Source: Campylobacter peloridis LMG 23910
GTDB taxonomy: Bacteria > Campylobacterota > Campylobacteria > Campylobacterales > Campylobacteraceae
Reading direction: 5' to 3'
Assembly: GCF_000816785.1 (NCBI RefSeq)
Contig: NZ_CP007766.1
Span: forward strand, 434,001-498,000
Length of the DNA stretch: 64,000 nucleotides
Shown here piece by piece: positions 47,333-60,815 of the stretch (within the stretch, counting starts at the first letter, position 1; the number at the start of each line of letters is the position of its first letter). A program made the position numbers and the translations under genes. Under the pieces are notes generated by a model. The model searched no databases. It saw nothing but the letters and a program-made list of their open reading frames with translations, and was not told the DNA's origin.

Positions 47333-47439
47333 TTAAAACTTAAAGCAAGTATATAAAAACATATAAATTAAAGACTTACTACTTTATTTATATTTTTAAA
47401 TTATTTAAAGTCTTTATATATACTTGCTTTAGGTTTTAA
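47333..47439 (+). other. Large imperfect hairpin in the tRNA-Ile to 23S spacer
   Basis: The arm at 47333-47355 (TTAAAACTTAAAGCAAGTAT at its 5' side) pairs over 23 bp with 47417-47439 with a single G-U pair; inside it a second 9-bp pair TAAAGACTT / AAGTCTTTA forms an inner stem. The 514-bp spacer (47293-47806) otherwise holds only the 23S processing arm; no gene is seen. It is probably a processing or antitermination element (inference). Confidence 0.65.
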
Positions 47440-47765
47440 GACCTAAGCTAAATAAAATAATAAAATTGATTAATTTAAAACAAGATTTGTAAAAGTTTTT
47501 TCATATACTTTTATAAAACTTATGCTTTATAGATTTTATTGCTTTATTTAATGTTATTTAAATTATCATTGTTAAGAGTCACAAGCAAGTTTAATAAAAA
47601 CAATTTTACAGGACTTGTTAAAGGATAAAACCTAACTATCTTTTCTTTAACCTCTAGTTAAAGATAAGTTTTAAACTCACGACTTAATAAAACTAATATT
47701 TTAGTTTGCCTTAAGTGTTTAAATGCTTTCCGTCTTAAGATAGTAAAGTCTTATCATTAAAAACT

Positions 47766-47783
47766 TTAACAAGGAAGTGATGC
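47766..47783 (+). other. 23S processing stem, 5' arm
   Basis: TTAACAAGGAAGTGATGC is perfectly complementary to GCATCACTTCCTTGTTAA at 50722-50739; with one G-U pair it extends further. This matches an RNase III stem around the 23S gene. Confidence 0.85.
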
Positions 47784-47806
47784 GTTTTAGAATAAAAGGT
47801 AAAAAA

Positions 47807-50712
<2,906 letters not shown>

Positions 50713-50721
50713 TTTTTATAA

Positions 50722-50739
50722 GCATCACTTCCTTGTTAA
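50722..50739 (+). other. 23S processing stem, 3' arm
   Basis: Perfect complement of 47766-47783, ten bases after the 23S end. Confidence 0.85.
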
Positions 50740-50832
50740 GGTTTTTAAAATCTTAAAAGGTAAAAAAGTTTTTTAAACTTGCTCTTAACATTGTTTTTTA
50801 AGTATTCTTAATAAAGAATATTTAAATAACAA

Positions 50833-50950
50833 TGTCCGTGATTATACAGATGTGGAGACGCCTTGTCCCATCCCGAACCAAGAAGCTAAGCACATCGTGG
50901 GTGATGATACTACGCCTTACTGGCAGGGGGAAAGTAGCTCATTGCGGACT
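50833..50950 (+). rRNA. 5S ribosomal RNA
   Basis: About 118 nt with terminal stem GTCCG/CGGAC and conserved loops TCCCATCCCGAACCA and AAGCTAAGCAC. It follows 23S by about 120 bp. No standard terminator hairpin follows at once. Confidence 0.94.
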
Positions 50951-51731
50951 TGTTAATTCTTATTATTCTTACTTTATATATAATCCTATGTTTATTTTTA
51001 TTGTTAGTTATTAAAATTATTTAGTTATTTATTGGTTTAACTTTTAAATTAGTTTATTTTTTAATTGATTGTTTTATTTTTTTAAATTTTTATGGTTTTT
51101 AATTTATTCTGTTTTTTATTTTTTTAGTTTTATTATTTTATTTCTTCTGGTTGTTTTAATTTTTCGGTTTTAAAATACTTATAATAAATTTGCTAAATTT
51201 GGTTTTTATTTTTTAGTTGGGATGATTTTTAGGTTTTATTATTTTATTTTTTTATTTAATTATATTATTTTTTAGTTTTTTTAATTTATTTTATTCTTTA
51301 TTTTTTATGGATTGTGTTGAGAGATTTTTATAGTTTATTTAATAAAAAGCTAGCTTAGAGTATTTAGCTAGCAATATTATGTTTGTGTATGATTTATGGT
51401 GTGATAGTGTGTATATCTTTAAGATATTCAAAATGCTTAAGTTTAATGTATTTTTCTTTATTTCCTATTATAAAAATAGCTATTTTTTAGTGTTAGATTT
51501 AGTTTTAGGTTTTTATTGTTTAGCTTGTAAAATAAATTATTTTAGTGTTAGAGTGGATAAAGTATTGGTATAGAGATTTATTTTTTACAAAAGAGTGTTT
51601 GTAAGTGAGTTTGAGTGAGAAATAGTTTTTAGTTTAATCTTATGGGTTTAGATTGTTTGTTTTAGGTATGGTTGGGTTGGGGTGATGAGGATAATTAATT
51701 AAAAGATGTGATTTGGATTTGGTATAATTTT
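50951..51731. other. Long T-rich, C-poor non-coding stretch after the rRNA operon
   Basis: No convincing gene. The plus strand is dominated by T with G next and very little C: by my count 51061-51360 has about 9 C and 34 G. Short open frames exist but lack family features and ribosome binding sites. A weak inverted repeat GCTAGCT / AGCTAGC (51349-51372) is the only hairpin noticed. The end of the stretch carries the promoter of the helicase gene. Confidence 0.7.
51720..51728 (+). promoter_or_regulatory. Extended -10 promoter right at the helicase start codon
   Basis: TGGTATAAT (51720-51728) is an extended -10 box. Transcription would start about 51734-51736, i.e. at the ATG codons 51732/51735, leaving no room for a leader or ribosome binding site. 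Confidence 0.6.
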
Positions 51732-53078
51732 ATGATGATTTTAGACAGATTGATTGAGAAATTAAAATACAATAATGTTTTTTTAACCGGTGGAGCAGGT
51801 GTTGGAAAATCTTTTTTAACTATGGAGCTTATTAAGGCGTATAGGCAGCAAGGAAAAATAGTTATCGTTTTGGGTTCTAGTGCTATTAGTGCTTTTAATA
51901 TAGGCGGTGTAACCTTGCATAGTTTTTTTGCTTTTAAAAGATGTAAAAATTACGATGAATTATATTATGAAGATAGAAAACAAAAGGATAAATTAGAAAA
52001 ACTAAAACGAATTTTAAAACAATGTGATTTGTTAGTTATTGATGAAATTTCTATGGTTAGTGCTTCTTTAATGGAAATGATTTATTATAGGCTTATAAGA
52101 TCTGAATTTAATGGAAAAATTTTATTGGTAGGTGATTTTTTTCAACTTCCTCCAGTTGTAGATTTTAACACTCAAATAAATAATTTATTTCAAGCTAGTT
52201 TATATGCGTTTTCATCTCAGGCTTGGAAAGATTTTAATTTTACAAATGTAATGCTTACATTAGCTAAAAGAACAAGTGATAGACAATTTTATGATTATTT
52301 ATTTTACTTGAGAATGGGTATTCTTAAACAAGAAACACTTGATTTTTTTAAAAAAATGCTTATCAAAAAAGAAAATTTACTTGAATATACAAATACATAT
52401 ACCTTGTTATGTTCTACTAATAAAAAAACAAACCAAGTTAATGAAAAAAAATTAAATTTATTAGAAGGAAAGGAATATGTTTTTAATTCAAAAAGTGAAA
52501 AATTAGATGTGTTATTGGATGATAAAATTTATCATCAATGGATTAATAGTTTAAATTCTTTAGAAGTGTTAAAATTAAAAATAGGAGCTAAAATAATTTT
52601 TTGCGTTAATAATAAAGAAGAAAATTATTATAATGGAGAACAAGGAGTTGTAATTGATTTTATTTATGAAGATGAAAAAGAGTATATTTTAATCGAGAAA
52701 AATAATGGCGAGCGATTGAGAATTAAACCTTATGAATATACTTTTGAAGAGTATGAAATAAATGATGATAAAATAGAGGTGAAAATAAGAGCAAAATTTA
52801 TACAATTTCCTATAAAACTAGCATACGCAATTACTATACACAAATCTCAAGGAATGAGTATAGATTATTTAATATGTGATATTGATGGAATTTTTGAAAA
52901 AGGACAATTATATGTTTGCTTATCAAGAGCTGTTAATCCTTGCAATTTAAAAATTGTATATAATTACAAAATACCTTTTGAAGATTATTTTTTAAAAATT
53001 TTAAAAATAGACAAAGAAGTTAGACAATTTTATATGGAAGAAAAATTTATAAATTTAGAAGATAATGAGGAGATGTAA
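51732..53078 (+). CDS. Pif1/RecD-like superfamily 1 DNA helicase
   Basis: A 448-residue helicase (447 if the second ATG is used). Motif I is NVFLTGGAGVGKSFLTMEL near the N-terminus, motif Ia GSSAISAFNIGGVTLHSFF, motif II LLVIDEISMVSASLMEM, motif III GDFFQLPPV, and motifs V/VI KLAYAITIHKSQGMSIDYL and QLYVCLSRAVNPCNLKIVYN close to the end. This is the Pif1-type SF1B pattern; members unwind DNA 5' to 3', including G-quadruplexes. The ATGs at 51732 and 51735 follow a -10 box closely, so the mRNA may be leaderless. The next gene starts 2 bp after the stop. Confidence 0.9.
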   Translation: MMILDRLIEKLKYNNVFLTGGAGVGKSFLTMELIKAYRQQGKIVIVLGSSAISAFNIGGVTLHSFFAFKRCKNYDELYYEDRKQKDKLEKLKRILKQCDLLVIDEISMVSASLMEMIYYRLIRSEFNGKILLVGDFFQLPPVVDFNTQINNLFQASLYAFSSQAWKDFNFTNVMLTLAKRTSDRQFYDYLFYLRMGILKQETLDFFKKMLIKKENLLEYTNTYTLLCSTNKKTNQVNEKKLNLLEGKEYVFNSKSEKLDVLLDDKIYHQWINSLNSLEVLKLKIGAKIIFCVNNKEENYYNGEQGVVIDFIYEDEKEYILIEKNNGERLRIKPYEYTFEEYEINDDKIEVKIRAKFIQFPIKLAYAITIHKSQGMSIDYLICDIDGIFEKGQLYVCLSRAVNPCNLKIVYNYKIPFEDYFLKILKIDKEVRQFYMEEKFINLEDNEEM

Positions 53079-53080
53079 CG

Positions 53081-53719
53081 ATGAAATGGCTTGTGTTTTT
53101 ATTTTTTTTACAATTTAGTGTTTTAGCTAATTCTTTGAGTATTGAAGATTTTAGAACAGATTTATATTCTAAAATAGGAAATAATACTTTAAAAAAAATA
53201 GAAATAACATTAGAATTTGAAGGTGATAATTTAGATGAAATAAAAATTATTGATGCTTTAAATACAATAATTTCAAGCTATTTTTATGAAGATTTATTTA
53301 CAGAAATTGGAAAAAATAATTTCAAAGAAACTTTACTTAAATTTAGTAATAAAAAATACAAAACTCATATAAAAAATATTTATATTTTAAAAATCAATTC
53401 TATACAAGAATTTGACTTAGAAGAATTAAAACGCTTTTTAAAGGATATGGATAAAACAGATATTAAAGAGAAGGTGGTGTCTAAAAAAATAGAAAATACT
53501 AAAAATATTCTTGAAAACAAAGAGCATAATATAAGTAAAAATGAAGATGCTAATATAAGCACAGAAATTATCAAGCAAGATATAAATAGTTCAAATATAC
53601 AAGATGTTAACACGAGCAAAGAAGCGATGGATATAATTTTAAAAACTATGGAAAATACGCAAATGCAAATGCTAGCACCAAGTAAGGATCAAGATTTGTT
53701 CAAAGAGTTGCCATATTAA
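53081..53719 (+). CDS. Putative periplasmic protein of unknown function
   Basis: 212 residues with an N-terminal signal peptide (MKWLVFLFFLQFSVLA) and a charged, Lys/Asn/Glu-rich remainder. A compact first half (about 20-125) resembles a small alpha/beta domain; the second half (about 130-212) is low in hydrophobic residues and probably unstructured. C. jejuni has a similar protein at the same place next to the helicase gene. It starts 2 bp after the helicase stop with a GAGGAG ribosome binding site. The stop directly abuts the end of the convergent lolA gene. No function can be assigned. Confidence 0.7.
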   Translation: MKWLVFLFFLQFSVLANSLSIEDFRTDLYSKIGNNTLKKIEITLEFEGDNLDEIKIIDALNTIISSYFYEDLFTEIGKNNFKETLLKFSNKKYKTHIKNIYILKINSIQEFDLEELKRFLKDMDKTDIKEKVVSKKIENTKNILENKEHNISKNEDANISTEIIKQDINSSNIQDVNTSKEAMDIILKTMENTQMQMLAPSKDQDLFKELPY

Positions 53720-54229
53720 TCATTGAACAATATCAAAATTTGCAGGAATTTTTGGGCTAAATAAATTTTCATTTATATTTTGATCAAATTTTTGATTAAA
53801 AAAGAATATAGTAATGAGATTATTAAGTTCATCACTATAAGAAATACTTTCTAATGAATCATCATTTTTTAGTTTAATTTTATATGTGGTATTTTCATAG
53901 TGAGCTTCATAAGTGTTCGATGATAGTTTTTTGGCTTTTTCAAAAATTTTTTGAAGTTTTGGTGTGTTTTGTAATTTAGTGTAAATAGCTTGTTCTAGGT
54001 CAGGTTCTATGATGATAATTTCTTTATTATTAATATAAATTTTTTTATTTGTAGGATGGGTATAATTCCAAAATGCTTTATTTTGAGTGATGATAAAATT
54101 GCCTTTGTATTTTAATGATGAATTGTTACTTTGAACTATTTGTTCAAAATCACTGCTAAAATTTTTAAAATTAATATTAAAAGCAAAAAGATTTATAAAA
54201 AATAATACGAGTATTGCAAAATATTTCAT
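53720..54229 (-). CDS. lolA: Outer-membrane lipoprotein carrier protein LolA
   Basis: 169 residues with a signal peptide (MKYFAILVLFFINLFA) and the LolA-like fold: NFSSDFEQIVQ, then KYKGNFIITQNKAFWNYTHPTNKKIYINNKEIIIIEPDLEQAIY, a typical hydrophobic half-barrel. LolA ferries lipoproteins across the periplasm. It is divergent from secA (115-bp gap), a pairing conserved in C. jejuni. Confidence 0.87.
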   Translation of the reverse strand: MKYFAILVLFFINLFAFNINFKNFSSDFEQIVQSNNSSLKYKGNFIITQNKAFWNYTHPTNKKIYINNKEIIIIEPDLEQAIYTKLQNTPKLQKIFEKAKKLSSNTYEAHYENTTYKIKLKNDDSLESISYSDELNNLITIFFFNQKFDQNINENLFSPKIPANFDIVQ

Positions 54230-54305
54230 GTTTTACCTTTTTTTTCATAAATTATATAAAAAATTATCAAACAAACTTTTTATATAGTTCTAATTAAAAT
54301 AAAGA

Positions 54306-54311
54306 TATAAT
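54306..54311 (+). promoter_or_regulatory. Probable secA promoter -10 box
   Basis: TATAAT at 54306-54311, 33 bp before the secA ATG, with AAAGG as ribosome binding site. No clear -35 box. Confidence 0.6.
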
Positions 54312-54344
54312 TTAGCATATATTTTTATAAATAAAGGTAAAAAA

Positions 54345-56936
54345 ATGTTTTCTAGTATATTTAAAGCAGTATTTGGCACAAAAAATGATAGAGAGGTAAA
54401 AAAATATTTAAAAAGAGTAGCTCAAATTAATGCTTTAGAAGCAAAATATCAAAATTTAAGTGATGAAGATTTAAAAAAGGCTTTTAAAGATTTTCAAACA
54501 CAAATTCAAAATAATGAAAAAAATCTAGATCAAATTTTAAATGATGTTTTTGCTATTGTTAGAGAAGTTGGTCGTAGAACTTTAAATATGCGTCATTTTG
54601 ATGTGCAATTAATCGGTGGAATGGTATTGCATGAGGGTAAAATTGCTGAAATGAAAACAGGAGAAGGTAAAACTTTAGTAGCTACTTTGCCAGTTGTTTT
54701 AAATGCTATGAGCGGTAAAGGCGTGCATGTAGTTACCGTAAATGATTACTTAGCAAAAAGAGATGCTGAACAAATGAGTGCTATTTATAATTTTTTAGGT
54801 TTTAGTGTTGGTGTGATACTTTCAGAACAAAATAACGATGAAGCGCATAAAAAAGCTTATGAATGCGATATAACTTATGGAACAAATAATGAATTTGGCT
54901 TTGATTATTTGCGTGATAATATGAAATTTTCAAAGTTTGAAAAAGTTCAAAGAGAGCACAATTTTGTAATCGTGGATGAAGTTGATAGTATATTAATTGA
55001 TGAAGCTAGAACCCCACTTATTATAAGCGGACCTACAAATAGAACTTTAGATGGATACATTAAAGCAAATGAAGTAGCTAGACAAATGCAAAGAGGTGAA
55101 GCAGCTGCTACTCCTCAAGATCTTCCAAGCGGAGATTTTGTTGTAGATGAAAAAAACAGAACTATTATGATTACTGAAACTGGAATTTCTAAGGCAGAAA
55201 AATTATTTGGTGTAGAAAATTTGTATAGCCTTGATAATGCAATATTGGCTCATCAACTTGATCAAGCTTTAAAAGCACATAATCTATTTGAAAAAGATGT
55301 GCATTATGTTTTAAGAGATAAACAAGTAATTATTGTAGATGAATTTACAGGAAGGTTAAGTGAAGGAAGACGTTTTAGCGATGGTTTGCATCAAGCATTA
55401 GAAGCTAAAGAAGGGGTAAAAATTCAAGAAGAAAGTCAAACTTTAGCAGATATTACTTTTCAAAATTATTTCAGAATGTATAAAAAATTAGCAGGTATGA
55501 CAGGAACTGCACAAACTGAAGCTACGGAATTTTCTCAAATTTATAATCTTGATGTAGTTTCTATACCTACAAATATTCCTATTGCTAGAATAGACAAAGA
55601 TGATTTGATTTATAAAACACAAGATGAAAAATTTAAAGCTGTGATTGAAGAAATTAAAAAAGCCAATGCAAAAGGACAGCCTGTTTTGGTAGGAACTGCA
55701 AGTATTGAAAGGAGTGAAGTTTTTCACAATATGCTTGTGAAAGAACGCATTCCTCATCATGTGCTTAATGCTAAAAATCACGAACAAGAGGCTTTGATTA
55801 TCCAAGATGCAGGAAAAAAAGGTGCTGTAACTATAGCTACTAATATGGCAGGTCGTGGGGTTGATATAAAAATAGATGATGAGATAAGAGCATTAGGTGG
55901 GCTTTATATTATAGGAACAGAGCGCCATGAAAGTAGAAGGATTGATAACCAACTAAGAGGTAGAGCAGGGCGACAGGGCGATCCTGGAGTGAGTAGATTT
56001 TATTTGAGCTTAGAGGATAATCTTTTAAGAATTTTTGGCGGTGATCGTATTAAGAGTATTATGGAGAGATTGGGTATAGAAGAGGGTGAGCATATAGAAA
56101 GTCGTATAGTTACAAGAGCGGTTGAAAATGCGCAAAAAAAAGTTGAGAGTTTGCATTTTGAAAGTAGAAAACACTTGCTTGAGTATGATGATGTGGCAAA
56201 TGAGCAAAGAAAAACTATATATAATTATAGAAATGAATTATTAGATGAGGAATTTAATCTACAAGATAAAATTTTAAAAAATATAGCTGAATACAGCAAT
56301 CATTTAGTAAGTCAAATTTATCTAAATGCTGAACTTGAGGATGATGTAAAGCATTTTGAAACTTTAAAACAAAGAATTAACTATGAATGCAATATGGAAT
56401 TAAACGAAAATGATTTTAAAGATTTAAGCGTAATTGAAATTGAAAACAAGCTTAGTGAAATTTTAGAAAAATCTTATAAGGATAAAATGAGTATTATTGA
56501 AGATATGGAAGCTAGAAGGATAGAGAGAATTTTGTATCTTCAAATTTTAGATAATCTTTGGAGAGAACATTTATATCAAATGGATATTTTAAAAACAGGT
56601 ATTGGATTAAGAAGTTATAATCAAAAAGATCCTTTAGTAGAATATAAAAAAGAGAGTTATAATTTATTTATGGAGCTTGTAGAGCGTATTAAATTTGATA
56701 GCTTAAAATTATTATTTAATGTTACTTTTACACAAAAAGAAGCCCAAAATTTTGAAGAAAAATCTCATGAGCAAAATGAGCAATTTTTGGCTAATACCAC
56801 AGAAAGTGGAGTAAATGAGGAAGGACAAGCTCAAATTACAAAGGTTCCTAGGAATTCACCTTGTCCTTGTGGTAGTGGAAAAAAATACAAAGATTGCCAT
56901 GGAAAAAGTGGTCCTAAAAAGGGTATTTTAGCATAA
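54345..56936 (+). CDS. secA: Protein translocase ATPase SecA
   Basis: 863 residues. SecA drives preproteins through SecYEG with ATP. Walker A (MKTGEGKTL, about residues 102-110), the DEAD-type [20 protein letters not shown], the second nucleotide-binding fold with [14 protein letters not shown] and [11 protein letters not shown], and the C-terminal zinc tail [14 protein letters not shown] are all present. It is followed 10 bp later by flgR. Confidence 0.98.
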   Translation: MFSSIFKAVFGTKNDREVKKYLKRVAQINALEAKYQNLSDEDLKKAFKDFQTQIQNNEKNLDQILNDVFAIVREVGRRTLNMRHFDVQLIGGMVLHEGKIAEMKTGEGKTLVATLPVVLNAMSGKGVHVVTVNDYLAKRDAEQMSAIYNFLGFSVGVILSEQNNDEAHKKAYECDITYGTNNEFGFDYLRDNMKFSKFEKVQREHNFVIVDEVDSILIDEARTPLIISGPTNRTLDGYIKANEVARQMQRGEAAATPQDLPSGDFVVDEKNRTIMITETGISKAEKLFGVENLYSLDNAILAHQLDQALKAHNLFEKDVHYVLRDKQVIIVDEFTGRLSEGRRFSDGLHQALEAKEGVKIQEESQTLADITFQNYFRMYKKLAGMTGTAQTEATEFSQIYNLDVVSIPTNIPIARIDKDDLIYKTQDEKFKAVIEEIKKANAKGQPVLVGTASIERSEVFHNMLVKERIPHHVLNAKNHEQEALIIQDAGKKGAVTIATNMAGRGVDIKIDDEIRALGGLYIIGTERHESRRIDNQLRGRAGRQGDPGVSRFYLSLEDNLLRIFGGDRIKSIMERLGIEEGEHIESRIVTRAVENAQKKVESLHFESRKHLLEYDDVANEQRKTIYNYRNELLDEEFNLQDKILKNIAEYSNHLVSQIYLNAELEDDVKHFETLKQRINYECNMELNENDFKDLSVIEIENKLSEILEKSYKDKMSIIEDMEARRIERILYLQILDNLWREHLYQMDILKTGIGLRSYNQKDPLVEYKKESYNLFMELVERIKFDSLKLLFNVTFTQKEAQNFEEKSHEQNEQFLANTTESGVNEEGQAQITKVPRNSPCPCGSGKKYKDCHGKSGPKKGILA

Positions 56937-56946
56937 GGTTTGATTA

Positions 56947-58236
56947 ATGAATTTAGTAATAGTTGAAGATGATATAAATATGCGAAAATCACTTGAAATT
57001 GCATTGAGTGAATATGAAGAATTTAACATTAAATCTTACAAATCAGCAAGTGAGGCTTTAAAAAAACTAAATGAAGAAGTGGATTTGATTATCACAGATA
57101 TTAATATGCCTGGTATGGATGGCATAGAATTTGTCCAAGCTTGTGATAATAAATATGATTTTATTATTATCACAGGAAATGCAACGCTAAATCGTGCCAT
57201 AGAAGCACTAAGACTGGGCGTGAAAGATTTTTTAGTAAAACCATTTGATATTAATACCTTAGTAACCACCATAAAACGCGCTAAAATTATCCAAGAAAAA
57301 ACTTCTAAAAAAAGCACTAAAAAAACAAGTAAAAAAGAAAATAATGAGGAATTTTATGGTAGCTCTAAGGCTTTAGATCATTGTCTTAATCTAGCTTTAA
57401 AAGCTGCAAAAACTGATGCTAGTATAATGCTTTTTGGTGAAAGTGGGGTGGGTAAGGAAGTTTTTGCAAATTTTGTACATAAAAATTCTAAAAGAGCTCA
57501 AAAGCCTTTTGTAGCTATAAATATGGCAGCCATTCCAGCAAATCTTATAGAAAGTGAGCTTTTTGGTTTTGAAAAGGGTGCATTTACTGATGCTAATGCT
57601 ACAAAAATTGGTTTGTTTGAAATGGCAAATGAGGGAACTTTGTTTTTAGATGAGATAGGGGAGATGCCCTATGAAATCCAAGCAAAATTATTAAGAGCTT
57701 TGCAAGAAAAAGAAATCACAAGATTAGGAAGCACTAAAAGTGTAAAAATTGATGTAAGAATTATTAGTGCAACTAATGCAAATTTAGAAAAAAAGATTGC
57801 CAACAATGAATTCAGACAAGACCTGTATTATAGGCTTAATACCATTCCTATTAATATACCTGCTTTAAGAGAACGCCAAGAAGAAATCTTACAAATTGCA
57901 CAAAAAGTTTTGCTTGAAACTTGTAAAGAATACGACTTCAAAGAAAAAACCTTAAGCCAAGAGGCTAAAGATGCTTTGCTTGCTTATGATTTTCCAGGTA
58001 ATATCAGAGAATTAATCTCTATCATACAAAGAGCTTGTATTTTAAGCGAAAATGATATAGTTAATGCACAAGATTTATTTTTAGAAAGCAGAAAAAGTAA
58101 GGACATAAAAAATCTTGAAAAAGAACTAATACTAGAGGCTTTAAAAAATTCCCAAGACATAAGCCAAGCAGCTAAGCTTATAGGAATGAGTGAAAAAATT
58201 TTTAGCGAAAAAATGAAAAAATACAATATTACTTAA
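56947..58236 (+). CDS. flgR: Sigma-54-dependent flagellar response regulator FlgR
   Basis: 429 residues. An N-terminal receiver domain has the phosphorylatable Asp51 ([13 protein letters not shown]) and Lys97; an AAA+ domain follows with Walker A GESGVGKE (163-170) and Walker [13 protein letters not shown]. The C-terminus ends in a short helix-turn-helix-like segment ([19 protein letters not shown]). With the FlgS kinase it activates sigma-54 middle flagellar genes. The loop that contacts sigma-54 reads GAFTDA instead of the canonical GAFTGA. The linker (about 118-130) is built of runs of six to seven A (57307-57336), and such tracts phase-vary flgR in C. jejuni. Function and name rest on overall similarity. 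Confidence 0.88.
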   Translation: MNLVIVEDDINMRKSLEIALSEYEEFNIKSYKSASEALKKLNEEVDLIITDINMPGMDGIEFVQACDNKYDFIIITGNATLNRAIEALRLGVKDFLVKPFDINTLVTTIKRAKIIQEKTSKKSTKKTSKKENNEEFYGSSKALDHCLNLALKAAKTDASIMLFGESGVGKEVFANFVHKNSKRAQKPFVAINMAAIPANLIESELFGFEKGAFTDANATKIGLFEMANEGTLFLDEIGEMPYEIQAKLLRALQEKEITRLGSTKSVKIDVRIISATNANLEKKIANNEFRQDLYYRLNTIPINIPALRERQEEILQIAQKVLLETCKEYDFKEKTLSQEAKDALLAYDFPGNIRELISIIQRACILSENDIVNAQDLFLESRKSKDIKNLEKELILEALKNSQDISQAAKLIGMSEKIFSEKMKKYNIT

Positions 58237-58248
58237 AAAGGAAGGAAA

Positions 58249-59271
58249 ATGAAAAAAATAGCTATTGTAGGCGCAACAGGTGCAGTGGGTGAGGAGCTTT
58301 TAAATGTTTTAGATGAGCTTGATTTTCCAGTTGAAAGCATTTTGCCTTTAGCTAGTGCAAAAAGCGCGGGTGCTGAGGTAGAATTTAGAGGAAAAACTTA
58401 TAAGGTTAAAGAATTAACCCCAAGTGTTTTTAAAGAAAACCCAGTGGATATAGCCTTTTTTAGTGCAGGTGGAAGCATAAGTGCTGAGTATGCAAAGTAT
58501 GCTGTGGAGTGCGGGGCTGTGGTTATTGATAATACAAGCCATTTTAGAATGGATGAAAATGTGCCTTTGGTGGTGCCTGAGTGCAATAGCGATGATATTA
58601 AGGATTGGAAAAAAACAGGAATTATTGCAAATCCAAATTGTTCTACTATACAAATGGTGCATATTTTAAAGCCTCTTGATGATGTTTTTAATTTAAAAAG
58701 AGTTGATGTAAGCACTTATCAAGCAGCAAGTGGAGCGGGTAAAGAAGGTATGGAAGAATTGGTTAAGGGTATGCAAAGCTTTTTTGCTTTTGAGTTAGAT
58801 AATTTTAAAGCAAAAACCTTTCCATATACTTTAGCCTTAAATTTAATACCGCAAATTGATGTTTTTAATGAAAATGGCTACACAAAAGAAGAGCTTAAAA
58901 TGGTGAATGAAACACAAAAAATCTTGCACAAAAAGCTTGAAATTTCAGCAACTTGTGTGAGAGTTCCAGTGCTTAGAAGCCATAGTGAGGCTATTACTAT
59001 GCATTTTGAAAAAGAAGTTGATGTTGCTAAGGCTAGAGAAATTCTTTCTAAAGCACCTAGTGTGGTTGTTATTGATGATATAAAAAATCAAAAATACCCT
59101 ATGCCACTTTTTACAAGCGATACTAACGAAACTTATGTAGGAAGAATAAGAAGTGATATTAATCATAAAAATATTTTGCACTTATGGTGCGTGGCTGATC
59201 AAATCAGAGTTGGAGCAGCAACCAATGCTGTGCGTATCGCAAAAAAATGGTTAGAATTAGTTAAAGGTTAA
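58249..59271 (+). CDS. asd: Aspartate-semialdehyde dehydrogenase
   Basis: 340 residues. Converts aspartyl phosphate to aspartate semialdehyde for lysine, threonine, methionine, diaminopimelate and, here, spermidine synthesis. The Rossmann motif is GATGAVGEELL at the N-terminus; the catalytic Cys131 is in IIANPNCSTIQMV. It starts 12 bp after flgR and is followed within 3 bp by a membrane protein gene. Confidence 0.96.
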   Translation: MKKIAIVGATGAVGEELLNVLDELDFPVESILPLASAKSAGAEVEFRGKTYKVKELTPSVFKENPVDIAFFSAGGSISAEYAKYAVECGAVVIDNTSHFRMDENVPLVVPECNSDDIKDWKKTGIIANPNCSTIQMVHILKPLDDVFNLKRVDVSTYQAASGAGKEGMEELVKGMQSFFAFELDNFKAKTFPYTLALNLIPQIDVFNENGYTKEELKMVNETQKILHKKLEISATCVRVPVLRSHSEAITMHFEKEVDVAKAREILSKAPSVVVIDDIKNQKYPMPLFTSDTNETYVGRIRSDINHKNILHLWCVADQIRVGAATNAVRIAKKWLELVKG

Positions 59272-59274
59272 TGA

Positions 59275-59781
59275 ATGTTGGAAAAATTTTTTGAAAATTT
59301 ATTGGTAAAAAGTCGTATTGTTACTATATTGCCTGTGATTTTTGGGCTTATTGGTGCTTTTGTGTTGTTTTTTATTGCAAGTTATGATGTGATTAAGGTT
59401 TTAAAATATGTGTATGATTATTTTTTCATACCTAATACTAGCATTGACTTACATGAAGATGTTGTAGGGCTTATTATAGGGGCTGTGGATTTGTATTTAA
59501 TGGCTCTGGTTTTATTTATTTTTTCTTTTGGAATTTATGAGCTTTTTATTAGTGAGATTGAAGATTTTAAACGCACAAAACAATCAAAAGTTTTAGAAGT
59601 TCATAGCCTAGATCAATTAAAAGATAAATTGGCTAAAGTTATTATCATGGTTTTGGTAGTAAATTTTTTCCAAAGAATTTTACAAATGCAAATTAGCACT
59701 GTTTTAGATATGGCTTATCTTGCAGGTTCTATTTTAGCACTTTGTGTAGGACTTTATTTTTTACATAAAAGTGATCATTAA
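59275..59781 (+). CDS. YqhA-family (UPF0114) membrane protein
   Basis: 168 residues with four predicted membrane spans and the family pattern: [19 protein letters not shown] near the start, [34 protein letters not shown] in the middle, and [20 protein letters not shown]. The function of this family is not established. It follows asd by 3 bp and precedes hemE by 11 bp. Confidence 0.85.
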   Translation: MLEKFFENLLVKSRIVTILPVIFGLIGAFVLFFIASYDVIKVLKYVYDYFFIPNTSIDLHEDVVGLIIGAVDLYLMALVLFIFSFGIYELFISEIEDFKRTKQSKVLEVHSLDQLKDKLAKVIIMVLVVNFFQRILQMQISTVLDMAYLAGSILALCVGLYFLHKSDH

Positions 59782-59792
59782 AAAGGATAAAA

Positions 59793-60815
59793 ATGATTTT
59801 TATAGATGCGTGTTTTAAAAAGCCAACCTCTTATACTCCCGTTTGGATGATGCGACAAGCAGGAAGGTATTTGCCTGAGTATATGCAAGTTCGCTCAAGT
59901 GCTGGGGATTTTTTATCTCTTTGTAAAGATTATAAAAAAGCAAGTGAGGTTAGCTTACAGCCTGTGGATATTTTGGGAGTGGATGCGGCTATTATTTTTT
60001 CAGATATTTTGGTGGTGCCTTTGGAAATGGGTATGCAACTTAGCTTTCAAAAAGGTGAGGGGCCTGTATTTGCAAAACCCATTGAAACAAAAGCTGATTT
60101 AGAAAAATTAGATGTAGAAAAAAGTGTTAAAAATCTTTCTTATGTGTATGATGCTTTAAAATTAACTAGAGAAAAATTAGCCAATGATAAAGCATTGATT
60201 GGTTTTTGTGGTAGCCCTTGGACTATTGCTACTTATATGATAGAAGGTGGTGGGAGTAAAAATTATGCAAAATGCAAAAAACTTGTGTATCAAAACCCTG
60301 AATTTTTGCACCAAATTTTATCTAAGTTAAGCCATGCTTTAAAATTGTATTTAGAAGAGCAAATCAAAGCAGGTGCTAATGCTGTGCAAATTTTTGATAG
60401 CTGGGCTAGTGCTTTGGAAAAAGAGGCTTTTTTTGAATTTTCTTTTAATTATATGCTTGAAATTTCAAACTATATCAAAGAAAAATATCCCCATATTCCT
60501 GTGATTTTATTTCCTAAAGGTGTGAGTGCTTTTTTAGATCAAATCAATGGAAATTTTGATGTTTTTGGGGTTGATTGGAGCACGCCTTTGGATTTAGCAA
60601 AAGAAAAATTAAGCGCTAAATACACTTTGCAAGGCAATATGGAACCATGCAGATTATACGATAAAAAAGCTATAGAGCAAGGTGTTTTAGAAATTTTACA
60701 AATCATGAAAAACACTCCGCATATTTTCAATCTAGGACATGGAATTTTGCCTGATATTCCTGTGGAAAATGCAAAATATTTTATTAAATTAGTTCAAGAG
60801 CAATCTAAAAAATGA
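59793..60815 (+). CDS. hemE: Uroporphyrinogen decarboxylase
   Basis: 340 residues. HemE removes four carboxyl groups from uroporphyrinogen III to give coproporphyrinogen III in haem synthesis. [16 protein letters not shown] and [21 protein letters not shown] are its conserved segments; the active-site Asp lies in [10 protein letters not shown], preceded by AIIFSD. Its stop overlaps the start of the radical SAM gene by 4 bp. Confidence 0.96.
   Translation: MIFIDACFKKPTSYTPVWMMRQAGRYLPEYMQVRSSAGDFLSLCKDYKKASEVSLQPVDILGVDAAIIFSDILVVPLEMGMQLSFQKGEGPVFAKPIETKADLEKLDVEKSVKNLSYVYDALKLTREKLANDKALIGFCGSPWTIATYMIEGGGSKNYAKCKKLVYQNPEFLHQILSKLSHALKLYLEEQIKAGANAVQIFDSWASALEKEAFFEFSFNYMLEISNYIKEKYPHIPVILFPKGVSAFLDQINGNFDVFGVDWSTPLDLAKEKLSAKYTLQGNMEPCRLYDKKAIEQGVLEILQIMKNTPHIFNLGHGILPDIPVENAKYFIKLVQEQSKK

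Noticed and set aside
51379-51573. A 64-codon open frame (MFVYDLWCDSVYIFKIFKML...) in the T-rich zone
   Set aside because: It is made of Phe/Tyr/Leu/Val codons expected from T-rich DNA, lacks a ribosome binding site and matches no family I know.
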